Origin: Polytrichum commune
Lineage: Eukaryota; Streptophyta; Polytrichopsida; Polytrichales; Polytrichaceae
NCBI GenBank assembly: GCA_950295325.1
Contig: OX485809.1
Coordinates: 22,134,001 to 22,198,000, forward strand
DNA: 64,000 bases
Direction of reading: 5' to 3'
Part shown: positions 1-13,300 of the stretch, one piece after another
Layout of the letters: each line of letters starts with the position of its first letter
Numbering within the stretch: position 1 is the first letter of the stretch
The notes under the pieces: model-generated
Database searches by the model: none
What the model was told of the DNA's origin: nothing
Seen by the model: only the letters and a program-made list of their open reading frames with translations
Translations under genes and position numbers: made by a program

Positions 1-221
1 GAAGTTAGAGCTAGGGGCACTGTCGGATCCGATAGACCCCTAGGGGCAGATATGGGCACCTCGCTTTTGATTTTCGGGAGGTTAGAGGTGAGAGCTAGGG
101 GCAGAAATGCGAGGTTATTATCTGATTTTTGATGGCTTTCTAGGGTGGTTGGATGGTCCTTAGTGAGGTTAGAAGTTAGAGCTAGGGGCACTGTCGGATC
201 CGACAGACCCCTAGGAGCAGA
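1..221. repeat. 170-bp satellite array, left part
   Basis: About 1.3 units of a tandem repeat that continues at 15314. Each unit carries the palindrome CTGTCGGATCCGACAG (perfect at 191-206, one mismatch at 20-35; spacing 171 bp). The unit also contains the phrases gttagagctaggggca and cagatatgggcacctcg. The array runs off the left edge of the window. It is interrupted at 221/222 by a CACTA transposon. Confidence 0.9.
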
Positions 222-233
222 CACTAGAAGAAT
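222..233 (+). repeat. CACTA-1 left terminal inverted repeat
   Basis: CACTAGAAGAAT, perfectly inverted at 15302-15313. The preceding AGA (219-221) is the target duplication. Confidence 0.95.
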
Positions 234-1376
234 CCTTGTCCATTCCGACCATGGTATCAATGACTACTTGTCCTAAACCACTTGTTAAACGACTACGGCG
301 CATATCTGGTTCACCTGTGGTGACGTGTCTAGCATGATTGTCATTTTGAAGTCATTCAACTGACTCAACGACGAACTCTGTTGAAGACCTCACAACATAG
401 TCATTTTCTGTCCACCGTATATCATCCACTCCATCCACTCGTGTATGACGTGGATATGGGATCATGACCTAGTTATTCATAAGTCATTCTTTTGTAATCA
501 TTCACCGACGAGGATGCACTATAACTTTGTATTAACATTCTTATATGACGTGGCATTTAGGGCTATAGAATGATGTGGAAAATAGGGAAATTTCATAGGA
601 GCAACAATGACAGTAATAATGACGTGTCATATTAATGACTACCTTGGTAACGTCAATGACTTGGGGTGTGCAGTAAGTTGAGGTGGCATACACCCCTGCA
701 CTCTATACCCAATACTAGTTGTTTCCGTCTCGTTTTCATGTTATTCTTGTACATGTGGCATGGAATTTGTGCATACTATGACAAGTCATTATTAAACATG
801 CTACCAGATTGCAAAATACTTTTATTTTAACTGTGGTTTAATCCCTTCCTTCTATGCCAACGACCTCCAAATGGCACGAAACTTTTTGAGAGTGATACTA
901 GTAAAAATATGAATGTGCTATAATTAAATAATATTTAACATGTCTAATTAATTGGGCTAGTCTTGAAATAGGATTCTGGGTCGTATTAATTAAAGTTTAG
1001 GGAGGACTTATGGAGGGTGTGAATATTATTTGTAGCATTTGAGATCCTGTTTGTCATAATCGTTCATACATACATGACTATTGTGTACCTCATCAATAAC
1101 CTTGCCACGTCAACAATGAGCGTAAACATTGCATCTACACAACAATTTGCTATCCCAACCGAAGTGAAAATTTAGTCATTATTCAGTGCTTGTACATTCT
1201 TATATGCCATGTCACGCAATCAAGGTTAGCATTAGCAATAGTGTTGTCGGAATGACGTCATAGTTTGGACATATTGGACTCATAGTGTAGTCATACTTGC
1301 CTACTGTAAATTCTAAGTCATTGTTGAGAATTAGAATACAGAAACTATATTTTTTCATACAAAATATAATGTCAAC
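234..1376. other. CACTA-1 left subterminal region
   Basis: No gene is seen. This 1.1 kb has many scattered copies of short motifs such as agtcatt, atgact and gacgtgg in both orientations. That pattern is typical of the subterminal repeats to which CACTA accessory proteins bind. It also holds the 3' flank of the transposase gene, whose stop codon is at 1377-1379 on the minus strand. Confidence 0.6.
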
Positions 1377-4300
1377 TTAAAACTTGGCGACTGCCAACAA
1401 ATTATCTTTGTCTGATAATTCAATGGCCCCTACTAGAAAGACAATTCTTGGAGGTGGGGGGACATGCTCTAGAGCACTCATGCCTTGATATTCTAAGCTA
1501 GTTGTTATGAAAACATCGGACGTGTCTTGTTCTTCCCTCCTTGACCGTGCTTCCTTTCGCAATACTACCTTCCACCCGGGTTTTCTGAAATCATTGGAGA
1601 AAAATACTTGTGTAGCTTGACTTGGGAAAATGAACGGGTCCAACATCTTGGGTACTTTGTGCCGAGAATTCACCACCATAAACCCGGCATCGTCCCGTAC
1701 ATAAGTTGGATTCCCACGATTATCTTCTCTTTTCAACCACTCGCACCGAAAAAGAATTACCGGAGTTCGCAATGGACCATAATCCAACTTCAATATATCT
1801 TGGAGCACTCCCACATAGTTTAGGGATACTTCAGATTGAGAGTCAACAGTGGGTACTTCAAATATAGAAGCAATTCCACTGTCGTATGTTTGCAACAATG
1901 CTGATTGTGAATCTTCCACTCGAAAGTGGTTCCCAAATGCACGCATCCTCGTGTACCGTGTTGCTTTTTGGGATGGCCTGCTACACAACAAAATCCTGTC
2001 CATGTCGTCCCCGTTGTTGGGATCGTGTGGATGGATGTGCACTGCTTTTTTAACCCAAACATCAAATGGTTCGATGTTGCCATTTGCATCATGTGCATCC
2101 CTCCATTGCCTGAACACAACATGGATACATTAGTATGTGACTCACAGGTGTCATATACTTGTCATATTACAGTCATTGAACCTCCAATAATGAATGAGGA
2201 TGATGATGAAGTCCTGCTACAGTCATGATTCACTGAAAAATAACTACACAGCGACTATTGAATAGTCTGCTCACCGATGCCAGGGTTCCAAGAGTGATAT
2301 GTTTGTTAAAACATATTGATGAGCAAGTTCTCTCAATGGAGGAGTCATGACATAACTTGAGTCTGACCCCTCCAGAACCTCCTCTGCATCTCCGTATTCT
2401 TCATCTGCGTCCCACACTCGTCGGTCGACAACCTCAAACCTCTGCAGGTATTCGGTGATGAACCCAAGGCATTCATCCTTCACATATCCCTCTGCCATGG
2501 AGGCCTCTGGTCTTGCCATGTTCCGCACATAGTGTTTCAATGTTTTCATGTACCTCTCAACAAGGTACATCCATCTTGTAGAAACAGGTCCACACAAATC
2601 CAGTTCCTCCACAAGGTGATACACCAAGTGAGTCATAATATCAAAAAACGACGGAGGGAAATGCATCTCTAAGAGTGCCATGCTCCGAGCAACGTCAAGT
2701 CGAAGCCCCTGAAACTCAATGGGATTCCACACTTTGCTACAAATTCTCCGAAATACCTTCGACATCCTCATCACTGCCATTCTTGGTCCTGGTGACAACA
2801 AACCCCTTAAGCCTAACGGTAAGATTTGATGCATGAGTACATGGTAATCATGCGACTTCAGTCCCCCAAAGTTCTTCTTCCGTATGTATTGAGCCATGTT
2901 GGATATGTGGCCTGAAGGTGCTTTCAGAGACTCAATAGTGTTGGCAAATATGTCAAACTCCTCGCTAGTCAGTACATAAGGGGCTGCAGGTTTTAACATT
3001 TTTCCAGTTTTTTTTGGGTTGTTGGTTAGCCAAAGGTGTTTCCTGATTCCCCTACATTGCAGATCGCGTCTAACTTTCACAGTGTCCTTATGCCCCGTAA
3101 CAGTCTTCAGTATGTTCTTCGACAGATTTTGTTCGCAATGCATAACATCTAGTGTGTATCGAATAAGGAGGTCCTGGTTCAGATAAACACCACAAACATT
3201 TAAGTTTAAGAGATTGAAATTGCAGTCAAAACATACACTCCTCAGTTGTAGTTGAAGTTTTGTCATTCTGTTGACAACGTGCACAAAAAGGTAGTCGTTT
3301 CTTAGTCGTTTAAGGGTCCAGCTGGACATAAATACAGTCACTCCACAGTCATTTTCAAGATCCTAACATTACATCATTGCAGAGTACAGCGTAAACATCA
3401 ATGGATGCAGGTGGACTCTGAACCGGGAACATTCTGCGACAATATGGATTCAAGTGCGTCTCTGGGCTTGCATTGCAATACTTGCTGGTTTAAGGTGCAG
3501 ATAATTAAAAAAAAAATGCGTCAGGCAATACCTTCCAATATGGCAAATCGTTCAGAATGCTTCTCCTCTTCACTCCATGTATTTTTGATGGATCTCCGTC
3601 ACTGCCTTCTCTGTTCGCCTTTCTGAGCCAATCCTGGTATTGCAAACCCCTTAGTTCTTGCTTTTCTGCTGTGACGACTCTAGGAGGTCCTCGTTCTTCC
3701 GCGCGGCCGTTAAAGTGATCCTTCATTCTACTAGATCTCCATGGGTCATCAGGTGGAAGCCATCTTCTTGTGTCCGTGTAAGTCTGTTTCCCAAGCTCAA
3801 TGGAATGTTCCCCCCTAAAATCTGGCCCACAAACTGGGCATGCAACAAAGCCTTGGTGTGCAATGCCTGCTACTGTTCCATACCCTGGAAAATCATGGAT
3901 TGTCCACAAAAGTATTGCCCTCAAATTGAAAGTCCGAAACCCAACCTCTTTCGAGATGTCATAAGCTAACACCCCTCTCCATAACTGTTGCAATTCTTCA
4001 ACTAGAGGGGCCAAATACACGTCAAAAAATTGGCCAGTAACAGATTGTTTTCCAGGAATAAGCAGGGCTAGCATGATAAAAAATTTCTTGGTTGTCAACC
4101 ACGGTGGAATGTTATAGTTAAGCAACATCACTGGCCATGTTGACCAAGTGGAGCGTTGAAGCTTGAAAGGATTAACACCATCAGCTGCAAGTCCCATGTG
4201 TACATTTCGGGAGTCCTGTCCAAATGTGGCATCCACATTGTCATGCACATGGTTCCATGCCTTGGAATCACATGGATGTCTAACCATCCCATCCGAGCTC

Positions 4301-5304
4301 CTGTTTTTTGAATGCCATGTCATGAGTTCCGATATGACTGGTGTTCGAAACATGCGTTTTAGTCTAGGAATCAAGGGGAAATGTCTAAGGACTTTCCAAG
4401 GTCTTTTATGTTGGCCCTCATCTTTATACCGTGGAGCATTGCACTTAGGACAACGGACAGCATTTTCAAGAGGTCCTCTATACAACACACAACCGCCCAC
4501 ACATGCGTGAATAGTCTTGTAATTTAGCCCCAACCGTCGAATCAATGATTTTGCCGCATGGTAATTCTTGGGTAGTCTGTTCTCCCCAGGAAGAAGGTGT
4601 AGGCGGAAAAGAGCGAATACTTGATCGGCGAATTTGTTGCTGACTCCATGGATTGTGCACAATGTCATGATCAAAATCGTGGCAGCTAAAACTGAGGACT
4701 TAGCTCCATCGTATAGTTCCTGGATTGCCTCCTCCAAATCATGTGGTGCATCCTCTTTGTCATCCTCATTGCCTAGGTCTCCCATGGGTTCCTCATCGTC
4801 TGAATCACCCGAGTCACATGCACCCTCTTGTAGGCCATCAACCACAGTAAATGCGTCCATTACGATGTCCTCCATTGTTTCTTCCAGAGGACGTTGTGGC
4901 TGGTCATTTTCCTGGAATACATCCTCCACCATTGAACGCACTTCGATGCCAGCGTCCATTCTCCCATCTTCATGTGTCATGCGCGGTGTTTTCAGCTCTT
5001 CCTCCCATTCCTCATCAGACGAATCCCTGTCACCTGGGCCTCTCCATAGTCTAAAAGTGGGTTCTCTGCCATATTGGATGAGGTGCTCCTTCACCTTTTC
5101 CAGTGAGCACTGCACACGGCCCTTGCACTTGGAGCATGGACAACGTATGCGTTTCAGGTTGTAGAATATTGCCCTCTGCTGCTCCCTCTTCCATAGCCTA
5201 TCGTCTCGCAATTGTTGCCTCCTCTTGTCGCTAACAGGTAGTCTCCTTTGCTCCATTCTAAGTTCCAGAGCACATACATAATTTCCATTGCCAGCCATCA
5301 ACAC
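1377..5304 (-). CDS. TNP2-type CACTA transposase, three exons, apparently intact
   Basis: Spliced model complement(join(1377..2109, 2275..3173, 3532..5304)) gives 1134 residues with no internal stop. Both introns are GT-AG, of 358 and 165 bp, and the joins restore conserved sequence: ..LPYWK/DLLIRYTLDVMH and ..EPWHR/QWRDAHD. Domains in order: a Cys-rich N-terminus (CPCSKC at residues 55-60, like the transposase-associated domain), an acidic linker, a CPKC finger at ~285, Transposase_21 with HMGLAADGVNPF at 369-380, a DUF4218-like region in exon 2 and a DUF4216-like region in exon 3. This is the full architecture of plant TNP2/TnpD proteins, which are thought to cut at the CACTA ends. The ATG at 5302-5304 is the first in frame. 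A short upstream exon cannot be excluded. Confidence 0.93.
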
Positions 5305-7084
5305 TGAGTGTTAGGCATGTGTACGTGATTGAAAATTGACCAAATGCATGATAGTCCAAATTCATACCTACCTAAGTGCACTGAAGGTTTCACTTATTAC
5401 ACAGGTAGGAGGATTCCGCATGTGTTTACAGTGCTCTGTGTGTGGAGTGTTTACAGTGACCCGTATGTGTTCTCACATCCTAAATAAGGGCCACAGAAAT
5501 AATGTAGTTGCAATATACTCCTTCCTCTCTTGACATATAGTTGTTGTTTACTCTTTTTGTGTCCCACGTGGACAACCATAAAGTAATTCCTAAGTCATTT
5601 TAGGATTTATGCGTGAACAAAATATAGTCATTCACTGAATTTAAAAATCATTCACTGTTTGTTTGAAGCATCACTATGAAGTTAACCTTACACACTACCC
5701 CCAACAAATACAATAAAGAAATGTGGTCTTTTCATAAAGGAGCTTGAAGAGGTGCTAATGGGTTACTAAGTTGCCTTGAACCCAAGGGCCACTTAGTGGT
5801 CTCATGGGACAATAGGAGTTAGATTGTTTGAATGTCTAGCTCCAAACCTATTTCAGACATGCATGTTACCATTAGTGAGCAACTAGGACGGTTGTTCCCT
5901 TCCCTTACGCACTTTTAAGGGAACAGGTTGAAGACAAGATAAGGGCCGCGACCAACCAATGAATCTGGAGAATTGGATGCTAGTTTCAATTACAACCGGT
6001 TCAGTTTGAGAAATAACCATTTGAAGTTCAAGACTTCAAGAAAACTACTGAGGACTTTTAGAGGAATCTATAGAAGACACCTCGAATTAGTAAAGAAAGC
6101 CCGAAAGATGTGAAAAGATATTCAATTGGACTTAGAAATGCCCATGTTGAATACAATATTAAATGTTTCCTTTGTTTGTAAGGAAGAGCCCACTGAAGCC
6201 TTAAAAGGCATAGGGTCTCAATATACAGCCATATACACGATATACACATGTCTACGCAAGTTCAAATTTCAGAATTTATTTATATTGTGCAAGAAAATAT
6301 TCAACAACACTAGGATGTTCTAGGGGGGCCGCCGAACCAAAACTCAAGATTCAGGAACTTATACCTGGGATGCTAATACTTTGTGAACTTCAACATGAAG
6401 TTCAATAAATGAACAATCAACCCAACATGTTGTATAACTCGCATTATCTAATTTGGTCTTCACCAACCATTTTGGTCCTTTTATTTTTATATACTTTGAT
6501 ATGATTCTCACAAAAGTTGTCCTTTAAGTCAAATTTAACAAGATGTGCACTGCATATAATATGGAAATTTCATACTTGTGGCTACTCTCTTTCTAAAAAT
6601 AAGAGGCTAAAGAGTGTTTACAGTGCTCTATATGTGTTCTCACATCCTAATTAAGTTTCAGAGTAATAATGTAGTTGCAATATACTCCTTCCTCTCTTCA
6701 CATATAGTTGTTGTTTACTCTTTTTGTGTCCCACGTGTACAACCATAAAGTAATCCCTAAGTCATTTTAGGGTTTAGGGTGCCCAAAATATAGTCATTCC
6801 ACAGTCATTTTTTGGAACACGTGGACATGAATATAGTAATTCCTAAGTCTTTTTCGTATATGCTAGGCTTTTTGGTGCCGTTGAAATCTACCCTAATCCC
6901 TAATGCTACAACATCGTTTAGGTATGCCTCAGATTGAAACGGGATAAACTACGACTCTGAACCCCTGACCACTCGGCGATCAAATAAGCAAGTATTGTGT
7001 ATGTAGGAGGTTTAGGAAAGTGGGGTCTTAGGCACAGAAGCGTGAGATGGTAGTGGAGAGGAGAGTGGGGAGGTAAAAAACGGG
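5305..7084. other. CACTA-1 central intergenic region with a duplicated block
   Basis: Lies between the divergent transposase and tnpA-like genes and so should contain both promoters. A block of about 210 bp at ~5420-5660 recurs in direct orientation at ~6612-6830, sharing ttgttgtttactctttttgt and ccctaagtcattttag-type phrases. Between them is ~950 bp of AT-rich sequence resembling the dispersed repeat at 62.6-62.8 kb (shared wording around gttcaagac and ttagaggaa). This looks like a later insertion or duplication inside the element. No coding sequence is recognised. Confidence 0.55.
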
Positions 7085-7290
7085 AGAAATCCGAGGTGAA
7101 AATCTTGCTAGTACCGAGGTTAAAATCAAGTGAGTGCCGAGGTGATCACTCGTGTGAGTGCCGTGGGTAAAACTTGTGTGAGTGCCGAGGGTAAAATCGT
7201 GTGAGTGCAGAGGGTAAAACTTGTGTGGTAGATTGAGGTGAAAATTGTGTGAGTGCCGAGGGTAAAATCGTGTGAGTGCTGCGGTAAAAA
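7085..7290. repeat. G-rich minisatellite upstream of tnpA-like gene
   Basis: Imperfect tandem copies of a ~23-bp unit of the form gtgtgagtgccgagggtaaaa, about eight copies. It sits just before the first tnpA-like exon. A comparable G-rich repeat lies in the same relative place in the second CACTA element (25.88-26.2 kb). Confidence 0.8.
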
Positions 7291-7355
7291 GGTTGCGAGG
7301 GCCCAGGTTTAGGATTGAGGGTAGTGAAAGGTGGGGTTTGCATTCACAGATCTCC

Positions 7356-10300
7356 ATGGATGGTAGCACAAATCTTCCTGAGCACAGCTTAAATTCTGTG
7401 CAATCCCCTTTAAAGCCTAAGCACAATGAAGCTGCAAAAAAGGGAGAGTGTAGTCATACCTTTGGCGTAGATGTAGATGAGGCCGCACTCAAGGGAGAAT
7501 ACGAGCTTGCCCGCGACAAGCGTGTAGCCGCACTACAGCAGTTCTTGAAGCCTGTGCAGACTGCAGCCACAGCACTGTAAGTCCTGTAGCAGTTTTTTTG
7601 TATTTCTTGACGTATGCAGGTTGAGCAAGTTTACTATTGCGACAGAGCGGGATTAGTAGCACTAGGGCGAGGTTACTTTTTGGGCAGAGACGAGGTTACT
7701 TTTTGGGCAGAGTCGGCCATCACTTGTAGTATAATCACTTCACACATACAGTAAATACCTGCTCACATCTTCATACATCAGCTGCTATCTGCCAACACCC
7801 TCTGAGCTTAGGATTTAGGTTTATTCATTTGACTAATACTCACTAATGTGGCATTGTGAAGGCATCCTGCATAACCAGGCTCACTGATGGTAAAATCTTC
7901 TATCTCCCTCTGAGGTTTGCCATTGCCGCTATACACTGAGTATTCCTTCCTCTTGCATCCGTAACCCCTGTTCTCTTGGACGCTTGCAGTAACTAGGTTA
8001 GGTATTCAAATTTCCGCCATCAGTTTCGTGGAGTACATAGAAGCACTGTGGTCATGCCAGCACTACCTTCCAGCTGACATTGTAGGAGTAATTTTTAAGT
8101 GATTTTTTGAGTTTAGATGATGTTGAGTAATTTGGTTGAGCCACGTATGATGGGCTCCATGGTCTCACACGTGGACGGTGGGGATTGCGCGCCATGTAGA
8201 CCAGCGTCCTCGAGGGCTGCGAACCCACGTCACTCTCTAACCCTACCACCTCTCTTCGTGCACTTGCTCGCTGTGACTCTGTCAACTCTGAAGTGCCATG
8301 TGTAGATCCGTGTAGATGCTTTGGATGTGTGTGCACTCAGGAGATTTTGTTGGGGTGGCAGGCGTGACATGGTGAATTCAGAGAACCCAAGAGTACGCCG
8401 CGAACCCGCACCAAACCCCTTCAAGCCCCCGCGCAAGAGCAACAGGGAGTGTGTTCTGAAGAACTCGCAGGTGGGAGCCCACAACGACATGGTAATCATA
8501 GCCGAGGATTCGGACGAGACACTGCCCGAGGACGAGTGGGAACCAGGTAAGTCTCTCACTCGCAGATTGATTGCTTGCGGATTTCAGAACCCTAGGGAAT
8601 CTTTCAACCTACTTGCTTCATTGCTTGTGTCTTGGTTGCATGCAGGTGGGTTGCTTGGTGTTTAGAATTGGCTTTCGAGGTTGTATGTACTCTGATCCAG
8701 AAGGCAATGTGATGTGTGGGTTTTTTAGATCTGGGGTTTTAGTGGAATTTGGATTACTCACTTGAAATAATGCAACTCTGTATGTACTCTGGTCCATAAA
8801 GCAATGGGGTTTTAGATCTGGGCCTTGAAGAATTTGGATTGCTCACTTGAAACTGGTTTAGGGTACATTGAGATGGTGGGTTGGTGTTTAGAATTGACTT
8901 TTCAGCAATGTATGTACTCTGGTCCATAAGGCATAGTGATGTGTGGGTTTTTAGATATGGGGTTTTAGTGGAATTTGGATTACTCACTTGAAACTGGTTT
9001 AGGGTACATTGAGATTGTGGGATGGTGTTTTCCACAGTCATTTCGAGGTTGTATGTACTCTAGTCCATAAAGCAATGGGGTTTTAGATCTGGGCCTTGAA
9101 GAATTTGGATTGCTCACTTGAAACTTGTTTAGGGTACATTGAGATTGTGGGTTGGTGTTTGCCAGAATCTTTCGAGGTTGTATGTACTCTGGTCCATAAA
9201 ACAATGTGATGTGTGGGGATTTTAGATATGGGCTTTGGCAATTTGGATTACTCACTTGAAGCTGGTTTAGGGTACATTGAGAAAAATCATTTTTCAGAAA
9301 GAAAAAAAAGAAGTCATTTTCAAGTAGCCACAAGTATGACTAAGCACATCTACCTGTCTCTTATTCTCAAGAGTGTTAGGAGTGATCAAAACATGAAACC
9401 CCACTTTCTAAAAATCTGGATGAATCTTTGGAGCTAGATGGAGGCTAGTTGGAGTGCAAGAACTAATGCTTCAGCAGTCCAGGCCATGATAGAATTAGTT
9501 CCCCTTATTACTTTTGTCCCATGTTGGAGCTACTAGGACCTTTGGCTCAAGAAAGGGTTACCTTCAGAAATACCTAGGTGAGTCTTCTCGCAAATACTGG
9601 TCTATTGCTTTACATGTATCCCTTTCCCCAATGCCTTGAAAAAAAGATTGAGAAACATCTCTGCCTGCAAATAGATTTCCAAGTCCGAGAGATTTTTATG
9701 TATATTTTTCGAACTTATACCTGTAGATCTTTAAATGATAAAACCACTGGGCTTCCATTTCCATCTCCTTTCCTGCTTCCGTTGCCTCTTCCTCTTCTTC
9801 ATCAGCAGCTGCCTTACTCCCTCCTAATAACTCCCTCAACAGTCATAGGTTGGGGCAATTCCTCGTCTTCCTCTTCAGCAAATTCAATCGTCTCAACTAC
9901 AACAAAATCATGCCAATCAATCAATGCCATTTGCTGACTAGTTGACTTTTCTTTTTCTGATGTAACAGGCGTTGAATTACTTGATACAAGATGAGGGCAA
10001 GCCTCCTCAGATTAGTTCACATGTTGCTTCCATGTTTGCTTAAGTGCTTAATTGCTTGCTTACTTGTTAAGTCAACTCCTTCGTGGGCGTAGTGGTCTAG
10101 GGTTTTATGGTTTTTAAGATACGCCTTGAGACTGAAATATATTAAACTTGCCCCCAACCTTTTTATCCATGCTGCAGACTGCTCTACAGACTCGGAGTCG
10201 CTACATGAAGGCACTCATGTTGTGGCTGGCTCCAGTGCTACAAAGAGAAAACGAGCTAGAAAATTTTTGAAGACTCCAGAGAAAAAGGTACGTGTTAAGG

Positions 10301-13300
10301 CTCTCCTCCCATCTGCAGTAATTTTCCAATCCATTTGGAGTAAGCTTGCAGTAAGTTTGAAGTAAGCTTACAGTAAGTTCACAGTAAGCTTTTAGTATTG
10401 GATTACTATTGTGTTCTGCCACAGTATTTTTTCACTACTTCTACAGTACTTACGCAGTATTGTGTGTCAAGAGCTACCTGCCTAACCATACATGCTTCTT
10501 TCAACCAGTATACACGTCATTGTATACCCTAAACTGTCTATATGTTGTGGTGAGGGTTAGGTTGCAGCAAACCAAGGGGACAACTCCACACCTGGATTAC
10601 CTCAGAGCCAATGGCCTTGGATGCAACCACCGTGGATGCAACAGCCATCTGGGGCCATGGGGCAATCCATGCAACCAGGACCTGGAATGATGCCGCAACA
10701 AGCCCCGTGGATGATGGGACAAGGAATGCCATGGATGATGGGCCATCCATACACTAACCAATGGATTCCTCCGCCAGCACCTCCACACAACATGTTCAAG
10801 ACCAATTTAAGGTAAAGGCGGATAGTGAAGCAAGAGCGACACGGAGAGCCACTAGGAAGGAGGCAGAAACAAATGTGGAATTGCAGCGCTCTGGAGGCCA
10901 GAAACCTCATACACTGAGAGTGAAAGCGGGCGGTGGCATAGATGGCGGATGTGAAGGCAAGAATGCCTTTGATGAGGCGCTCCGCAGCCTGGTTCCTCGC
11001 ATTTTGGATGTAAGCGTGCTAAAGTGGAAGTTCCAGCCTCCAGGCTCTGTGGAGAAGCTGAGGTCTGCCATAGACAATGAATTTGAGTACTTGGGACATA
11101 GTCTTTCAGACCTTGGCTTCAAAACTGCAGTCAAGCGTCAAATGAAAACAGAGAGGGCCAAAATGAAAGGTTGGTTTATGTCTGGCAAAAAACAATGCCA
11201 TGTTTTCATTGAACCTGATCAATGGGCACGATTATGTGAATATTGGTCGGCGCCCGAGACAGAACAAAAGGCGCAGTTGATGGCGAAAGCAAGGCAGCAA
11301 GTGAAGAACATGTCGAATGTTGGGAGGGGAGGAAAGGCTGGAAAAGAGGCTCAATTGGTAAGTAGCCCTAAAACTTGATAGTTTGTAAGTCACTTCACAT
11401 GTTTATTATATCAAATTTGATCTAATGAGGCTAAAGTGCATTTGTATGACAGCGGAAAAAGAGGCAGAGGAGCCCAGGGATTACTGAGATTGCGGAAGAG
11501 TTCCAAGAGTCTGAGCAGACTGGAGTTTGTACATCTGTAAGTATGGAGGCTCTATTCAACTAATCTTATTGTCTTGGGTTTATGTAGCTCAGTTGCAAAG
11601 GTAATATAGTAACTTCAGAGTACTGTGAACTGCCGCAATGAAGTTGGGTGTAGGCTGGGCTTAGTCCTGGGTATATGCTGTAATTTTGCATTCAGTCTGA
11701 TTAAAGTAGTTGTTGGGTCCTTATTGAGTCATAGTTCTGTCATTATGTAGTGAGTTCACAGTTATATTGCTGGGTTTTTGTAGTAATTCCTAAGTCATAG
11801 TTCCAGAAGTTCAAGTAATTCTTCTGAAAGTTTTTACAAGCAGGTTCCAATTGGTTAGTGTCAAGCTCCGCTGCAATTGACTTAATTCCACTTGAGCTGC
11901 TCTTATACTAGATCACATGATAGGTTTATGTCCTAACAGATTGCCAACTCCTTGCAATCAATGGCTGTCATCATGGTGTTTCAATGTAGCCCTAGCAATC
12001 CATGGATGTGTTCACAATGGATTATGTAGCAATCGCAATTGCATATTGTGTGTATGCTGGAACCATGAGGTCATAATGTGGTCATCTTCTACATCCAGTC
12101 TGCTGTGGCTAAACCATAATAATTTTGTACCTCGTTTGTGCACAGCAAGGAGTTTTTGGGAGGATGGCATCACGGATGACAGCAGTTGAGAGCCAGCAAA
12201 ATGAGCTCAAGCAGCAGTTATCCGAAGTTTTGCAGAGTTCACAACAAAACACCCTGGTTCTAAATAACCTTTCGTCCATGTTCTCCATCATGATGGAGAA
12301 ATGGGGTAACCCAGTGACTGTATGCGAGCCCAAGTCGACTACACCCCAAAACACTAACTCCCATATGCCTAGTTCAGATCCCATGTTCAATTCATGCGAT
12401 GGTGGTGCAGGTGACACCGCCCCTAAACCAATTTCCAAGGTGTTGGAATCTGGAGCTCCCAACAATGTGGCTAAGGTGAATGGGGAGGGTGTGATGGGGG
12501 GTGGTAAGAGTCCAGAGGGTGCTAGCGAGGTAGGCGCTAGCAAGGTAGGTGGAACAGAGGCACTTCACACACTTGCAGGTGGACTTTTGGAAGCTGAAGC
12601 AGCCGCGGTTGGGGAGCACACTCCTCGCGAAGGTGGGAATGGGAAGGATGGGCTCGATTTGTGTGCAAAGGGTGCAGGAAGTGGGACCTTGAGAGAGGGA
12701 AGTGGTGACGGTGGGACTGTGGTTGCTTTGGCCGTGGAGGGTGGGATTGCAGGGTCTGGCAATGGAGAAGGTAGGTCCCATCGAAGTGGGAATGGGGACG
12801 TGGCTCCGCCATCGTCACCAGGGAAGAAAGTACCTCCCACTAAACCAAGGAGGAAAAATAAGCACCATTCCCCTAACAGAGTAGGTGGTAGTGGCAGTCA
12901 AGAGGCTCATCCAAATGACCAGGTGAGCAGCGACATCGAGAGAATTGGTGCCCTAAACCCAGTTAAATTATTGATTTTTGATGTCCATGGCACGCTTTTA
13001 GATTGCAATCTATTGTCGGAGCCAAATCCTAACACCTCTATCCGTGTGACTACGCGGTCTTCGACACGACGGATAGTGTTTAGGCCATGGCTTAGTGAAT
13101 TCATAGACAAGTGCTTTAGAAATTTCAGAGTTGCATTTTGGGGTATCAAGAGCACATCAAACATGGAAGATGTTTTGGCATCGATGATGCGGAGGTTTAA
13201 TGGATTGGGTAGCCACAAACCTGTGTTCATATGGTCAGCCAAGGAATGTGAGGAGTATAGTGAGAACATTGGGGTGTCAAAGTGGAAAAAACCATTGGCC

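Noticed and set aside
4634-5164. 176-codon plus-strand open frame
   Set aside because: It is the antisense shadow of the acidic linker of the transposase, Ser-rich because of codon complement.
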